The notes: generated by a model from the sequence alone, not told the origin. A stretch of DNA of 64,000 nucleotides from Sphingomonas sp. 8AM (GCF_902506455.1 NZ_LR733844.1:3498759-3562758); one strand, 5' to 3'; counted from the first letter of the stretch, positions 44,190 through 54,843 are shown. Program-made: numbers and translations.

Positions 44190-45839
44190 ATGAAATCGTT
44201 GTTTGCCGCCGCTTTGCTGACCACCGCCGCGCTGGTGCTTCCCGCCGTCGCCCAGGCACCGGCGGCCGCGCCCGCCGCGACGCCGCAGGGCAAGCCCAAG
44301 CTGATCGTCGCGATCTCGGTCGATCAATTCTCCGCTGACCTGTTCGCGCAATATCGCAACCGCTATACCGACGGCCTCGCGCGCTTGCAGCAGGGGGTGG
44401 TCTTCCCCTCGGGCTATCAAAGCCATGCCGCGACCGAGACCTGCCCTGGCCACTCGACGATCCTGACGGGAATGCGCCCCGCGCATACCGGGATCATCGC
44501 CAATACGTGGATCGACCAGCGCGCGGGTCGGCCGGACAAGGCCGTTTATTGCGCGGAGGACGAGCGCGCGCCGGGATCGGATCACGACAAATATCAGCCG
44601 TCCGACCTGCACCTGCGCGTCGATACTCTGGGCGACATGATGAAGCGCGCCGATCCGCGCACGCGCGTGGTCGCGGTCGCGGGCAAGGACCGCGCGGCGA
44701 TCATGATGGGCGGGCACAACACTGACCAGATGTGGTTCTGGGCGACCGATCATTTCATCACCTTGCCCTCGCGCAGCACCGCGCCGGTGCCCGCAGTGGT
44801 TACGCGCGCCAATGATGCGGTCGGCAAGCTGCTGGCGGGTGCGCAGGCGCCGTTGCCGCTGCCGGGCTATTGCAAGGGACTGGCGCAGCCGATCGCGGTC
44901 GGCGGGCAGACGATCGGGACCGGGCAATTCCAGCGGGCGGGCGGCGACGCCAAGTCGTTTCGCGCCTCGCCCGCGCTTGACGGCGCGGTGTTCGCGCTGG
45001 CGGCCGGGCTGATCCAGGACATGAAGCTCGGTCAGGGCGCGGGCACCGACCTGATCGCGGTCGGTGCATCGGCGACCGATTATGTCGGCCATGCGCTGGG
45101 CACGCAGGGATCGGAAATGTGCATCCAGATGGCGCAGCTCGACCAGACGATCGGCGCGTTCCTCGCGCAGCTCGACGAATGGGGGCTGGATTACGAGGTG
45201 ATGCTGACCGCCGACCACGGCGCGCACGACATGACCGAGCGTCAACAGCAGCGCGCGATGCCGATGGAGCAACATGCCGACGCCAGCAACGCCGCCAAGC
45301 TGGTCGGCGCGGCGATCGGGCGTGATCTCGGCATCGCCGGGCCGGTGCTGATCGGGCCGGAGAGCGACGTCTATATCGCCGACAACGTGCCCAAGGCGCG
45401 CCGCGCGCAGGTGCTGGCGGAGGCGAAGCGCCGCTATCTCGCAATGCCGCAGGTCGCCGCGGCGTTCACCCGCGACGAGATCGCGGCGACGCCGTTCGCG
45501 AAGACGCCGCCGGAGACGTGGACGCTGCTGGAGCGCGCACGCGCGTCGTACGATGCGGAGCGGTCCGGCGACCTGATGGTCATGCTCAAGCCGCGGGTGA
45601 CGACGATCGTCAAGCCCGCGCCCTTCTACGTCGAGACTCACGGCAGCCCGTGGGATTACGACCGGCGGGTGCCGATCCTGTTCTGGCGGAAGGGGATGGT
45701 CGCATTCGAGCAGCCGCTGTCGGTCGAGACGGTCGACATCGCGCCGACGCTGGCGGCGACGATCGGGCTGCCGGTGGCGGGGCTCGACGGGCGGTGCCTT
45801 GATCTGGATGCCGGCGGGGGGGACAGCTGCCCGAAGTAA
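44190..45839 (+). CDS. phoK: Secreted alkaline phosphatase of the PhoK/PafA type
   Basis: A 549-residue protein from ATG 44190 (AAGG upstream) with signal peptide to about residue 22. The metal/nucleophile blocks are LIVAISVDQFSADL, HAATETCPGHSTILTG (nucleophile Thr near residue 84), GASATDYVGHALG and LTADHGAHDM. A Thr nucleophile instead of Ser is the hallmark of the PhoK (Sphingomonas) and PafA enzymes. It releases phosphate from organic esters in the periplasm or outside the cell. No Pho box was recognised in the short promoter region. Confidence 0.9.
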   Translation: MKSLFAAALLTTAALVLPAVAQAPAAAPAATPQGKPKLIVAISVDQFSADLFAQYRNRYTDGLARLQQGVVFPSGYQSHAATETCPGHSTILTGMRPAHTGIIANTWIDQRAGRPDKAVYCAEDERAPGSDHDKYQPSDLHLRVDTLGDMMKRADPRTRVVAVAGKDRAAIMMGGHNTDQMWFWATDHFITLPSRSTAPVPAVVTRANDAVGKLLAGAQAPLPLPGYCKGLAQPIAVGGQTIGTGQFQRAGGDAKSFRASPALDGAVFALAAGLIQDMKLGQGAGTDLIAVGASATDYVGHALGTQGSEMCIQMAQLDQTIGAFLAQLDEWGLDYEVMLTADHGAHDMTERQQQRAMPMEQHADASNAAKLVGAAIGRDLGIAGPVLIGPESDVYIADNVPKARRAQVLAEAKRRYLAMPQVAAAFTRDEIAATPFAKTPPETWTLLERARASYDAERSGDLMVMLKPRVTTIVKPAPFYVETHGSPWDYDRRVPILFWRKGMVAFEQPLSVETVDIAPTLAATIGLPVAGLDGRCLDLDAGGGDSCPK

Positions 45840-45884
45840 GGGCAGTCGCGCGAAATCGCGGACGTATCAGAAACTCACTTGTCT

Positions 45885-45976
45885 CGTCGTTCCGGAGTCG
45901 ATTCGAAGCGCCGCTTGTTTTTCAATCGACCGTCAGGAAGAAAAGGCGTCGCCCCTGATCAAGTCCGGGGCGACGG
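45885..45976. repeat. Degenerate palindromic repeat, family C
   Basis: Starts CGTCGTTCCGGAGTCGATTC and ends GATCAAGTCCGGGGCGACGG. It lies between the convergent phosphatase and DUF4142 genes and ends 7 bases before the latter's stop. Confidence 0.7.
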
Positions 45977-45982
45977 CAATAC

Positions 45983-46465
45983 CTACATCCCGCTCAGCAT
46001 GTCGATGTGGTGCTGCACGACCGGCGCGATCTGTGCTGCGGTGGTCTTCAGCGGTGCAGCGGAGCCGTCGTTTGCATAGCCCTGGTGCAGCGCCAACGCC
46101 TGCTGGTGCGCGGTCTTCTGTTGGGCCAGATACGCCTGATCCCGCGCGGTGCCGGTCGCGGTACGGAGCTGTGCGACCATGTCCTTCTGTTCCGGCGTCA
46201 GCATCGGCGGCTTCGGCTTCACGCCCGCCTTGGCGGCAGCGGTTTTGACCATTGCGGTGCTTTTGTTGTGATCACGAATCATGCCTTGCGCGAACGAGCG
46301 GACCTTCGGATCCTTGGTTGATTGCAGGACCAGCTGGCTCGACGTCTTCTCGTACAGATCGCTGGCGCCCGCAGCGGCAACGTAGCCAGCGGGGCTCGTC
46401 TGCTGCGCGACGGCAGGCGCGGCAAGCAGCGTCGCGAACGCGACAATCGGCAGAACACGCTTCAT
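45983..46465 (-). CDS. Secreted DUF4142 (ferritin-like) protein
   Basis: A 160-residue protein from ATG 46465, behind GAGGGAGAG, with signal peptide KRVLPIVAFATLLAAPAVAQQ. The helical domain has DLYEKTSSQLVLQSTKDPKVRSFAQGMIRDHNKS and HQQALALHQGYANDG, as in DUF4142 proteins, which are predicted periplasmic ferritin-like bundles of unknown role. Single gene. Confidence 0.9.
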   Translation of the reverse strand: MKRVLPIVAFATLLAAPAVAQQTSPAGYVAAAGASDLYEKTSSQLVLQSTKDPKVRSFAQGMIRDHNKSTAMVKTAAAKAGVKPKPPMLTPEQKDMVAQLRTATGTARDQAYLAQQKTAHQQALALHQGYANDGSAAPLKTTAAQIAPVVQHHIDMLSGM

Positions 46466-46561
46466 TCTCTCTCTCCCTCGGACGGGTGACACGTGACGCT
46501 GCAAACGTCCGACCACCCGGCAGCGCCCCGGAAATGAGCCGATATTTCTATGTGATACCGA

Positions 46562-48337
46562 TCAATGCAGCGGCCAGAAGTACAGGATCAGCGGCGTGCC
46601 GACCAACAGCACCAGCGCCGACAGCGGCGCGCCGAGTCGCGCATAATCGCCGAAACGATACCCCCCCGGCCCCAGCACCAAGGTGTTGCACTGATGCCCG
46701 ATCGGGGTGAGGAAATCGCTGCCCGCGCCCACCGCGGTTGCCATCAGGAACGCCTCGGGGCGGTAGCCGAGGTCGCCGGCGAACTGCGCGGCGATCGGCG
46801 CCATCACGAGCACCGTCGCGGCATTGTTGAGGAACGGCGTCACCGCCATCGCCGCCGCGAGGATCAGCGCCACCGCGCCCCACGCCGGCAGCACCGTGGC
46901 GGTCTGCGCCAGCCACGTCGCGATCACATCGGACGCGCCGGTGGTACGCAGCGAGTCCGAGACCGGGATCAGCGCGCCGAGCATCACAAGGATGGGCCAC
47001 TCGATATGGTTGTACGCCTCGCGCACCGGCAGCAGCCCGGTCACCACGACCACCGCCGCCGCCGCGAAGAAAGCGACGCCGACCGGCACCCAGCCGATCG
47101 CGGTCGCGAACATCGCCGCACCCAGCACCGCGACCGGCAGCCACCCGCGCCGGCTGGTGCCGAGCCGCAGCTCGCGCTCGGCGAGCGGCAGGCAACCGAG
47201 TTCGCGCAACTTCTCGGGCAGCGTGTCGAGCGTGCCCTGCAACACCACCACATCGCCGGTGCGCAGCGCGATATTGCCGAGCCGTCGCGACAGCCGCACG
47301 TCGCGCCGCGAGATCGCGATCAGGTTGACGCCGTAGCGCGCCTGCATGTCGAGCCGCCCGGCAGTCTGCCCCTCCAGCGGTGAGCCGATGTTGATGACCG
47401 CCTCGATCACGCCGATCTCGCTTTCGCCGCGATCGGTGCGCTTCTCGCGCTCCTCGCTTTCGAGCGTCAGCCGGTCACCCGCGATCGCGCGTTCGAGCGC
47501 ATCGGGGTCGCCGCCGAGGATCAGCGTGTCGCCCGCACGCAGCTCGGTATCGGCGAGCGGATGGCTGCGCATCCCGGCGCGCACCATGCGGGTGATCGTC
47601 ACCTCATGTTCGTGGCGGTCGAGGAACGCCGCAACCGTCTCGCCGACCGCGGGTGAACCCTCTGGAATGACGATCTCGGTGATATAGCCGGAGATGTCGA
47701 GCGCCTCGGCCATGCTCGGTGCGGCGCGGCGGTCGGCGGGGATCAGGCGGTAGGCGATACCGAGATACAGCAGGCCGACGATCAACAGCCCGAGCCCGAC
47801 CGGGGTGTAGTCGAACATTCCGAATGGCTCGCCGAGCATCTGTTCGCGCGAGCGGCTGACGATGATGTTCGGCGACGTGCCGACCAGGGTCATCAGCCCG
47901 CCGAGCAGCGAGGCGAACGACATCGGCATCAGGAAGACCGACGGCGAGGCGTTGTTCTTCTTCGCCATCTGGATCGCGGCGGGCATCAGCATCGCCAGCG
48001 CGCCGATGTTCTTGACCAAGGCGCTGGCAACGCCAACCGAGCCGGTCAGTACCAGCAACTGCCCGCGCACGCGGCGGACGCGGCGCGCGACCTGCCGCAA
48101 CACGCGCTCGATGACCCCGGAGCGCTGCACCGCCGCCGAGAGGACCAGCGCCGAGGCGACGATGATGACGATATCGTCCGAGAAGCCCTTGAAGGCATCG
48201 GCGGGCGCAACGATGCCGAGCGCGAGGCTGACGAGCAGCGCGATGATCGCGACGACGTCGTAGCGGAAGCGACCCCAGATGAAGAGCGCCATCATCCCGA
48301 TCAGGGTCGCGATCGAGAGAAGTTGTGGCGTGGTCAT
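46562..48337 (-). CDS. DASS/SLC13-family transporter with two TrkA-C domains
   Basis: A 591-residue membrane protein. Helices flank the first NNAA-like hairpin (VKNIGALAMLMPAAI) and the second (AVTPFLNNAATVLVMAPI); between them are two RCK/TrkA-C domains (residues about 215-375). This layout is shared with SAC1/YfbS-type anion symporters. The substrate, perhaps sulfate or a dicarboxylate, is not known. Single gene on the minus strand. Confidence 0.88.
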   Translation of the reverse strand: MTTPQLLSIATLIGMMALFIWGRFRYDVVAIIALLVSLALGIVAPADAFKGFSDDIVIIVASALVLSAAVQRSGVIERVLRQVARRVRRVRGQLLVLTGSVGVASALVKNIGALAMLMPAAIQMAKKNNASPSVFLMPMSFASLLGGLMTLVGTSPNIIVSRSREQMLGEPFGMFDYTPVGLGLLIVGLLYLGIAYRLIPADRRAAPSMAEALDISGYITEIVIPEGSPAVGETVAAFLDRHEHEVTITRMVRAGMRSHPLADTELRAGDTLILGGDPDALERAIAGDRLTLESEEREKRTDRGESEIGVIEAVINIGSPLEGQTAGRLDMQARYGVNLIAISRRDVRLSRRLGNIALRTGDVVVLQGTLDTLPEKLRELGCLPLAERELRLGTSRRGWLPVAVLGAAMFATAIGWVPVGVAFFAAAAVVVVTGLLPVREAYNHIEWPILVMLGALIPVSDSLRTTGASDVIATWLAQTATVLPAWGAVALILAAAMAVTPFLNNAATVLVMAPIAAQFAGDLGYRPEAFLMATAVGAGSDFLTPIGHQCNTLVLGPGGYRFGDYARLGAPLSALVLLVGTPLILYFWPLH

Positions 48338-48454
48338 CGTCGTTCGCTCAACCGCGGCCGAGGCAGCGCAGTTCCGGTCGATTGCCGCAGGATAAGGTGA
48401 ATCAGGATACGGGCGGCGGGCGGCTGCCCGGTTCGGCTCAAGAGGGAGTGCCCC

Positions 48455-51400
48455 TTAATAATCCCGCGAAATGCGAACGTTGCCACTCTGCCGCCCCAGC
48501 GTCGAGATCGACGAGAGCAGCGACAGCCAGCGCGTCACCTGAAACTCGACCCGCGTCGCTGAATAGCCGGCACCATCGGTGATGATCTCCGCATACAGCC
48601 GTCGCGTGACATATTTCCCGGCCGCGATCGAGGTGCCCTGCCCGGTCTGCGGGTCGGCGGGGAGGATGCGCAGCCGGTCGAGCCCCGCCGCGCGGCGCAC
48701 CGCGTTGATCGGATTGAGCCCGTTGCCCCCATCCTGCAACGCGGCCACCGCGGCGGCGAGCTGAAGCGCCTCCGGCGCGGACAGATTCGTGATCGAGGTC
48801 CCGAACAGCAACCGCGAGAGCAGTTCGTCCTGCGGCAACGCGGGGGTGCTCGCGAAACTGATCTCCGGCTTCTGCGCCACGCCGGTGACGCGGATCGTGG
48901 CGTTGAGCCCCGTCGTGTTCGCAGCCGCCTCGATATCAAGCGCCGGGTTCGCCGGCACTTCACCCGCAAAGCGGATGATCCCGCGCGACAATTCGAACTC
49001 GCGCCCCGCGAACTCGTAATCGCCGCGGACGAGATCGGCGCGCCCGGTGATCGCGGGATTGGTGGGCGAGCCGGCGATCTGAACATCGGTGGTCCATTCG
49101 CTCGAGAGCCCCAGCCCCGAGACCATCAGGCCGTTGCGCGCATGGGCGTGAACCTCGAGCCGCCACGGCGCCGTGGCATCGTCGTCGACCTGATCGCCGC
49201 CGGGCACGTTGATCTCGCGAACGTTGATTTGCGGCAGCGCGCTGGCGACGGTCGCCTGCCCCAGACGGTAGCGGCTGCTGTCGAGCCGCACGTCGCCCGA
49301 AATGACGCCCCCGACCCCGTCCGAGGTGAAGGCGAGTGGCCCGGTCGCGGTGGCCCCGATATCCTCACGGTCGATCAGCACCGCATGATCGGCGTTGATG
49401 CGCAGGTCAAAGGCGACGCCACTCGCGGCCGCGAAGTCGAAACTGCCGGTGCCGGTCACGTGCCCGCCACGCCCGGCATCGCCGGTGAAGCGCTCGATCC
49501 GCAGCCGCGACCCGTCGAAGCGCCCGGCAGTCTGGATGTTGGTGACGACGGTGCCGGTGGTAGCGCTCTGGATGCGCGCATTGCTGGCGCGCACCAGCCC
49601 GCGGATCTGCGGGCTGGCGACGGTGCCGGTCACGTCCGCCGACAAGGCGACCGGGCCGGACAGGTCGAACAGCTCGATCCGCGTCAGGCGCCAGAGCGTG
49701 TCGGCAGGACCGGAGTAGCGAAGCTGCGCGAACACGTTGGCCTTGGTCAGCCGCTCGACGATATCGCCGCTGCCGAGCGGCTTGAGCAGCGCCTGCGCGC
49801 GTCCCACGGTGCGCCCGCCCGACGCCATCACCATCCGCACGCCAAGCCTGTCGGGGCTCAGCACCCCCGCGACCCCGATGTCGATCGGCGCGGACGAGCT
49901 GAGCAGCCCCGAGCGGGTGAGCCCGCGAATCGTCAGGTTGGTGCGTCCGGTCGGCGCCGCGCCGTCGCGCGCGTTGAGTTCGAGCGTGCCGGTCGCAGTG
50001 CCGCCGAGCCCGAGCCCGCTATAGCCGATGTCGAGCACGCCGAGCGGCAAGCGGGTGAGCGACGCGCGCACCGCGGTTTCGCCATTGCCGATCCGGCCCG
50101 ACACTTCGGCGGCCCCGCCTGCGAAGGTCAGCTTGGTCGGCACCAGCGTCCAGAGATCGTCGTCGCGGCGGAAAACGGCAGGCGTCTCAAGCCGGATCGG
50201 CTGCGACCCGATCGTCCCGGAGGCCCGGACCGCATAGCCGTCGGCGGTGATCTGCGTGACCGTGTCGACGCGAAAGCCGACTCCACGCGACCCGGCGATC
50301 GATGCGCGCACCTCGCCGGTGTCGCCGGTCAGCGCCGCCTGCCCCGAGAAGCGCGACACCGATAGCGCGCCGCGCCGCAGCCCGGCGCCGCTGGTGGTGG
50401 CGTTGACGCGCGCGCCGTCGGGTTCGAGCAGCACGTTGAAATCGACGCGGGCCTGCCGAACAGTCGCCGCGCCGGCCAGTCGCGCGTTGCGCGCGTCGAT
50501 CCGGCCGCTGATCCGCTGCACCTCGCCAACCGGCACGAAGTCGAGCGCGCCGGTAAAGCCACCCCCGGCGACGGACATCCGCCCGCGGAAGCCCCCGTCG
50601 ACGATGTCGAGCGTGCCGATGGCGCGCGTGCCGCTGACGTCGAGCCGCGCGACCGCGATCTGCGCCTGCCCGCCCGGCGGCAGCAGGATCGCGCCCGCGC
50701 CCTCGAACGGCCCGAGCCGCGATCCGCCCGCGGCGGTGAAGGCGAAGCCCTGCGCCGTCGGATCGAGATGCGCGCGGACATTGCGGAGCCCCATCGCCGC
50801 GTTGGGGCGCGCGAAGACGAGGTCGATCGTCGGCTTTTCGATTCTGCCGTCGAGCTTGAGCTGCACCGGGCCGTAGCTGCTCTGCGTCCCCGATCCCTCG
50901 AACACGAACGTGCCGTCGCGGCGACGATAGCCGCTGCCGGACAGCCGTAGCGACGGCGCGGTGAGCACGAGCCGCGTGAAATGGAGCACACCATCGGGGG
51001 TGCGCTCGAGCAGCGTCTCGACCTGCGGCAGCCCGCCCGCGAGACTGCGGAAGAAGCCGTTGTCGAGCCGCAGCATCCGCGCGCTGCCACGCCCGATCAC
51101 GCGTGTGCCGTGCCCGTCCGGTCCGGGAACGACGTGCAACTGCGAGCGGACATCGACCACGCCGAGGCCGGGGATCAGGTAGCGCCCGAGCGCGCCCGAC
51201 AGCGCGACGTCGAAGCGTCCGGTGTGCAGGTCGAGCGTCAGCCCGATGTCGCCGGAAAGTTTGTCGGAGCGCAACTTGAGCCCGTCACCGGTCACCGTAT
51301 CGGCAGTGACCCGCAGCACGCCGGCCACCGACAGATTGCGCAGGATCCCGCCCGCGACATCGCCGACGCCGGTGACGCGCGCCGCGGTAAAGGCGACCGG

Positions 51401-52570
51401 CAGCGCGATCGGGCGTGGTCCCCAATGGCCGCGTCCGGCGGCGCGCGCCTGCTCGAACCCGGTGTTGTCGAACGCGAAACGGTCGGCGGTCAGGCGGTAA
51501 TCGAAGGCAAAGGTGCGGAAATTGCCGTCGAGGATCGCACGCAATCGCAGCTCGCGCGCGGTCATGTTGCGGAACAGCGCCGGCGGGCGCAGCAGCCGGC
51601 CGGTGACGCGCAGGTTGCGGAAGGCGCTGTCGGCGAGGTCGACCATTCCCTCGGCCTGCAAGGCGAGCGATGGCGAGCGCAGCGACAACGTGCCGTCGAG
51701 GCGGCGGCTCGCGAACGTGCCCACGCCGTTGACCAGCACGCGCGGGGCGGTGAGCGACTGGAGCTTGCCGCGCGTGACGCTGGCGGGGGCGACGGTGCCG
51801 GTCAGCGTGTAGCGCCCGGCATTGTTGCCGAGTGCGAGGTCGACGAGCCGCGTGCCACCCACCACCGCCACCGCCTGCCCGCGCCATTGCCGCCAGTCGC
51901 CCGCACCGTCGATGTCGAGCGCGATCGTCCGCCGCAGCCCGGTCAGTTGCGCGAGCACGCCGGTCGCGGCGCCCTGCGCGCGCGCGGCGATGTCGAACTT
52001 GCCCGCGTCGGGGCGCGAGTCGAGCCGCAACCGCACCCGGTCGCTGCCCGCGACCAGCGCATCGAGCACGACGACGGCGTGGCCGTCACGGATATCGGCG
52101 CGCGCGAGCAGCCGCCCGTCGCGAACCCGCCCGGTCACCGCAGGCGCGACGATCAGTCGTGCCACCGACAGGCGAGCGATCGCGATGTCGAACTTCGGCA
52201 GCAACGGACCGGAGCGGCCGGTGTCGCGCGGCTCGGGCAGCCTGGCGAGCGTCGCGACGGGAATGTCGAGCGCCGTAATATCGAGCCGGTTGTGGAGCCA
52301 GGCGAACGGCGACCAGTCGAGCCGCGCGCGCGGCACCGACAGCACCAGCCCCCTGGGATCGTAGAGCCGGAAGTTGACCAGCTCCGCCTCGCTGTAGAGC
52401 GAGCCCTCGATCCGCCCGAGCCGGAAGCGCAGGCCATTGTCGGGCTGGAGCGCGTTGATGCGGTCAGCGACGATGCGGTGGCCGATATCGGTGTCGATCA
52501 CCACCGCGACGACCGCGACCAGCGCGAGCAGGCCCGCAACAACGAAACCGAGGATGCGCAACGCGCGCAT
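48455..52570 (-). CDS. tamB: TamB-like translocation and assembly module subunit
   Basis: A 1371-residue protein with an N-terminal membrane anchor (FVVAGLLALVAVVAVVI), a very long repetitive beta-rich body, and a C-terminal DUF490 domain (RADLVRGDYEFAGREFELSRGIIRF to WLSLLSSISTLGRQSGNVRISRDY). It spans the periplasm and cooperates with TamA in outer-membrane protein or lipid transport. Its ATG overlaps the tamA stop by one base. Confidence 0.95.
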   Translation of the reverse strand: MRALRILGFVVAGLLALVAVVAVVIDTDIGHRIVADRINALQPDNGLRFRLGRIEGSLYSEAELVNFRLYDPRGLVLSVPRARLDWSPFAWLHNRLDITALDIPVATLARLPEPRDTGRSGPLLPKFDIAIARLSVARLIVAPAVTGRVRDGRLLARADIRDGHAVVVLDALVAGSDRVRLRLDSRPDAGKFDIAARAQGAATGVLAQLTGLRRTIALDIDGAGDWRQWRGQAVAVVGGTRLVDLALGNNAGRYTLTGTVAPASVTRGKLQSLTAPRVLVNGVGTFASRRLDGTLSLRSPSLALQAEGMVDLADSAFRNLRVTGRLLRPPALFRNMTARELRLRAILDGNFRTFAFDYRLTADRFAFDNTGFEQARAAGRGHWGPRPIALPVAFTAARVTGVGDVAGGILRNLSVAGVLRVTADTVTGDGLKLRSDKLSGDIGLTLDLHTGRFDVALSGALGRYLIPGLGVVDVRSQLHVVPGPDGHGTRVIGRGSARMLRLDNGFFRSLAGGLPQVETLLERTPDGVLHFTRLVLTAPSLRLSGSGYRRRDGTFVFEGSGTQSSYGPVQLKLDGRIEKPTIDLVFARPNAAMGLRNVRAHLDPTAQGFAFTAAGGSRLGPFEGAGAILLPPGGQAQIAVARLDVSGTRAIGTLDIVDGGFRGRMSVAGGGFTGALDFVPVGEVQRISGRIDARNARLAGAATVRQARVDFNVLLEPDGARVNATTSGAGLRRGALSVSRFSGQAALTGDTGEVRASIAGSRGVGFRVDTVTQITADGYAVRASGTIGSQPIRLETPAVFRRDDDLWTLVPTKLTFAGGAAEVSGRIGNGETAVRASLTRLPLGVLDIGYSGLGLGGTATGTLELNARDGAAPTGRTNLTIRGLTRSGLLSSSAPIDIGVAGVLSPDRLGVRMVMASGGRTVGRAQALLKPLGSGDIVERLTKANVFAQLRYSGPADTLWRLTRIELFDLSGPVALSADVTGTVASPQIRGLVRASNARIQSATTGTVVTNIQTAGRFDGSRLRIERFTGDAGRGGHVTGTGSFDFAAASGVAFDLRINADHAVLIDREDIGATATGPLAFTSDGVGGVISGDVRLDSSRYRLGQATVASALPQINVREINVPGGDQVDDDATAPWRLEVHAHARNGLMVSGLGLSSEWTTDVQIAGSPTNPAITGRADLVRGDYEFAGREFELSRGIIRFAGEVPANPALDIEAAANTTGLNATIRVTGVAQKPEISFASTPALPQDELLSRLLFGTSITNLSAPEALQLAAAVAALQDGGNGLNPINAVRRAAGLDRLRILPADPQTGQGTSIAAGKYVTRRLYAEIITDGAGYSATRVEFQVTRWLSLLSSISTLGRQSGNVRISRDY

Positions 52571-54534
52571 CAGAACGCCTGCCCGAGCGAGACATAGACC
52601 GCGATCCGCGAATCGCCGCGCTGCGGGTTGATCGGAGTGCCGACATCGACGCGGATCGGGCCGAAGTTGCTGTAATAGCGCACGCCGATCCCGGCGCCGT
52701 AGCGCAGCCCGCTGAAATCGGGCAGCCCGCCGGTGTAGATGTTGCCGCCGTCGAGGAACGGCACGACGCCGAAATTGCCGAACGCCTTCACGCGGGCCTC
52801 GATCGCGAACTCGGCGAGACTGCGCCCACCGATCGGATCGTTGTTGACGTCGCGCGGGCCGATCGACTGGAAGCTGTAGCCGCGCACCGATGCCCCGCCG
52901 CCGGCATAGAAGCGTCGCGACGGCGCGATCTGGTCACGCGGCGCGCCGAGGATCGTCCCGACGCGCAGCCGCCCGGCCAGCACGACCGCGTCGGTGACCG
53001 GCTGATACTTGCTCGCGTCGAGCTGAACGCGGGTGTAGCCGAACACTGTGTCCTGCAACGACACTTCGGGGCTGACCCGCCCCGACAGGCGGAAGCCGCG
53101 CGTCGGGTTGAGCAGATCGTCCGACCCGTCATAGCCGAGACTGGTCGGCAGCGCGCCGATGAGGAAGGTGCGGCGACGCGGGACGCCGGTCGAGGCGATC
53201 ACGTCGCGCTCGTCGGTCGCGACCAGCTCGGCTCCGAGCGACCACGTCCAGGTCTTCTGAAAGAAGATATTGGTCTGCCGCTCCAGCGCCGCCGACAGCG
53301 AGATCGTCTGCGCGTCGAACGCGTCGCGGCGCAGATGCGCGGCGGAGAGCTGCGCGGTCAGTACGCGGTCGCGGGCGTGGAAGTTGTTGCGGCGGAAGGT
53401 GATCTGCCCGAGCTGCTCGCGCGTGCCCGCGACGCCGCGCAGCGTCACCGCACCTTCGGGCGGAAACAGGTTGCGGTGCGTCCAGCTGACTTCCGAACGC
53501 GCGCCCTCGCCCGTGCCATAGCCCAGTTCGACCGCGACGGTGCGCGGCGGCGCGGGTTCGAGCCGCACCGCGACATCGACGATACCGGGATCGGCACCGG
53601 GCACCGCGCGCACCTCGGCAGTCGAAACCAGCCCGGTCTGGACGAGCGCGCGGCGCAAATCGTCGAGCTGCGACGTTTCATAGGGCTCGTCGGGCTTGAA
53701 GCGGGCGATATCCTGAACGTGCGCGGCGTCGAACACCTTGTTGTCGGCGTTGACCGTGATCCGGCCGAAGCGCCGCGCGGTGCCGGGCGCGACCTCCATC
53801 GCCAGCGTCGCGGTCTGCGTCGCGCGGTCGACCACCACTTCCGGGTCGCCGACCTGCGCGAACGGGAAGCCCTCCTCACCGATGCGGGTCTTCAGATTGG
53901 CCTCGGCGGCGGCGATCGCATCGGCGTTGACCGGATCATTGGCCTTCACTCCGAAGGCCTCGCGCAGTGCCGGCTCCTTCGCGCCCGCCGCGTCGACCCC
54001 GGCCAGCGTCACCCCGGTGAAGCGATAAAGCGGCCCCGGTGTCGCGGCGATCACCACCACTGGGCGATTCTTCGCGCGCTCGACCCGCGTCGTGACAGTG
54101 GCGTCATAATAGCCGCTGCCCTTGAGCAACGTGACCAGCAGGTCGGCGTCCTGCCGCGCGCGGCGATCGAGCTGCGCGGCATTGGCCTCCTTGCCCTCCG
54201 CGCCCGCCAGCACCGACAATTCGCGGAAGCGCTGTTGCAGCAACGATCCACCGACCGCGTCGACGCCGTCGATCCGCCAGCCATAGCGGAAGCTGGCGGC
54301 GACGTTGCTCGCCGCGGCCGTCGGCTCACCGGGAGCGGCGGCGAGATCGGGCCAGTCGACCCCGATGTCGGGCAAGGGCGCGAGCTGGTCGTTGGGGTCG
54401 ACATCGCTCATCGGCGTCGGAGGCACGACCAGCGGCGGCGCGGGCGCGGTCTGCGCGAGCGCCGGTCCCGTCACAATCATCGCGCCGCACACGACGTGAC
54501 CCAGCACGCGGTGCCGCCCCACGTCCGGCCACAT
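52570..54534 (-). CDS. tamA: TamA-like BamA/Omp85 outer-membrane protein
   Basis: A 654-residue protein from ATG 54534 with a signal peptide (ending ALAQ) and POTRA-like domains (GSLLQQRFRELSVLAGAEG, LYRFTGVTLAGVD, RRFGRITVNADNKVF). A 16-strand barrel follows, ending in Phe (VYVSLGQAF). The L6-loop motif VRGYSFQSIG marks Omp85 proteins. Forms the Tam complex with TamB. A longer frame to 54735 is non-coding. Confidence 0.95.
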   Translation of the reverse strand: MWPDVGRHRVLGHVVCGAMIVTGPALAQTAPAPPLVVPPTPMSDVDPNDQLAPLPDIGVDWPDLAAAPGEPTAAASNVAASFRYGWRIDGVDAVGGSLLQQRFRELSVLAGAEGKEANAAQLDRRARQDADLLVTLLKGSGYYDATVTTRVERAKNRPVVVIAATPGPLYRFTGVTLAGVDAAGAKEPALREAFGVKANDPVNADAIAAAEANLKTRIGEEGFPFAQVGDPEVVVDRATQTATLAMEVAPGTARRFGRITVNADNKVFDAAHVQDIARFKPDEPYETSQLDDLRRALVQTGLVSTAEVRAVPGADPGIVDVAVRLEPAPPRTVAVELGYGTGEGARSEVSWTHRNLFPPEGAVTLRGVAGTREQLGQITFRRNNFHARDRVLTAQLSAAHLRRDAFDAQTISLSAALERQTNIFFQKTWTWSLGAELVATDERDVIASTGVPRRRTFLIGALPTSLGYDGSDDLLNPTRGFRLSGRVSPEVSLQDTVFGYTRVQLDASKYQPVTDAVVLAGRLRVGTILGAPRDQIAPSRRFYAGGGASVRGYSFQSIGPRDVNNDPIGGRSLAEFAIEARVKAFGNFGVVPFLDGGNIYTGGLPDFSGLRYGAGIGVRYYSNFGPIRVDVGTPINPQRGDSRIAVYVSLGQAF

Positions 54535-54667
54535 GCCCCGCGGTCTAGCCGAGCGATTCGCCGAGAAGAAGAGCCAATGCGCAACGATGGCGAAACCATG
54601 TCCCGCGTCGGCCCCGGCCCGTCGCGGCGGCTGGCGCATCGCGCATGGGCGTGGCACAGCGCGCAGC

Positions 54668-54841
54668 ATGGCTTCTCCCCCGCGCACCCCCTCCGCCGGC
54701 GGCTTCCCTATCGCGATCGGCGCGCTGGGCGGCACTGCGATCGGCCTCTACGCCGGACAGCCCTCGATCGGGTTTCTCGCCGGGATCGCCGCGGGCGTCG
54801 TGCTGGCGGTGTTGATCTGGTGGCGGGAGCGGGAACGGTAA
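54668..54841 (+). CDS. Small membrane protein, unknown function
   Basis: 57 residues from ATG 54668: short Pro/Ser-rich head, two hydrophobic Gly/Ala helices (FPIAIGALGGTAIGLYAG; FLAGIAAGVVLAVLIWW) and a basic/acidic RERER tail. It looks like a real small two-helix protein, convergent with the gene at 54974 and divergent from tamA. Earlier ATGs add non-hydrophobic sequence. No family recognised. Confidence 0.65.
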   Translation: MASPPRTPSAGGFPIAIGALGGTAIGLYAGQPSIGFLAGIAAGVVLAVLIWWRERER

Positions 54842-54843
54842 AT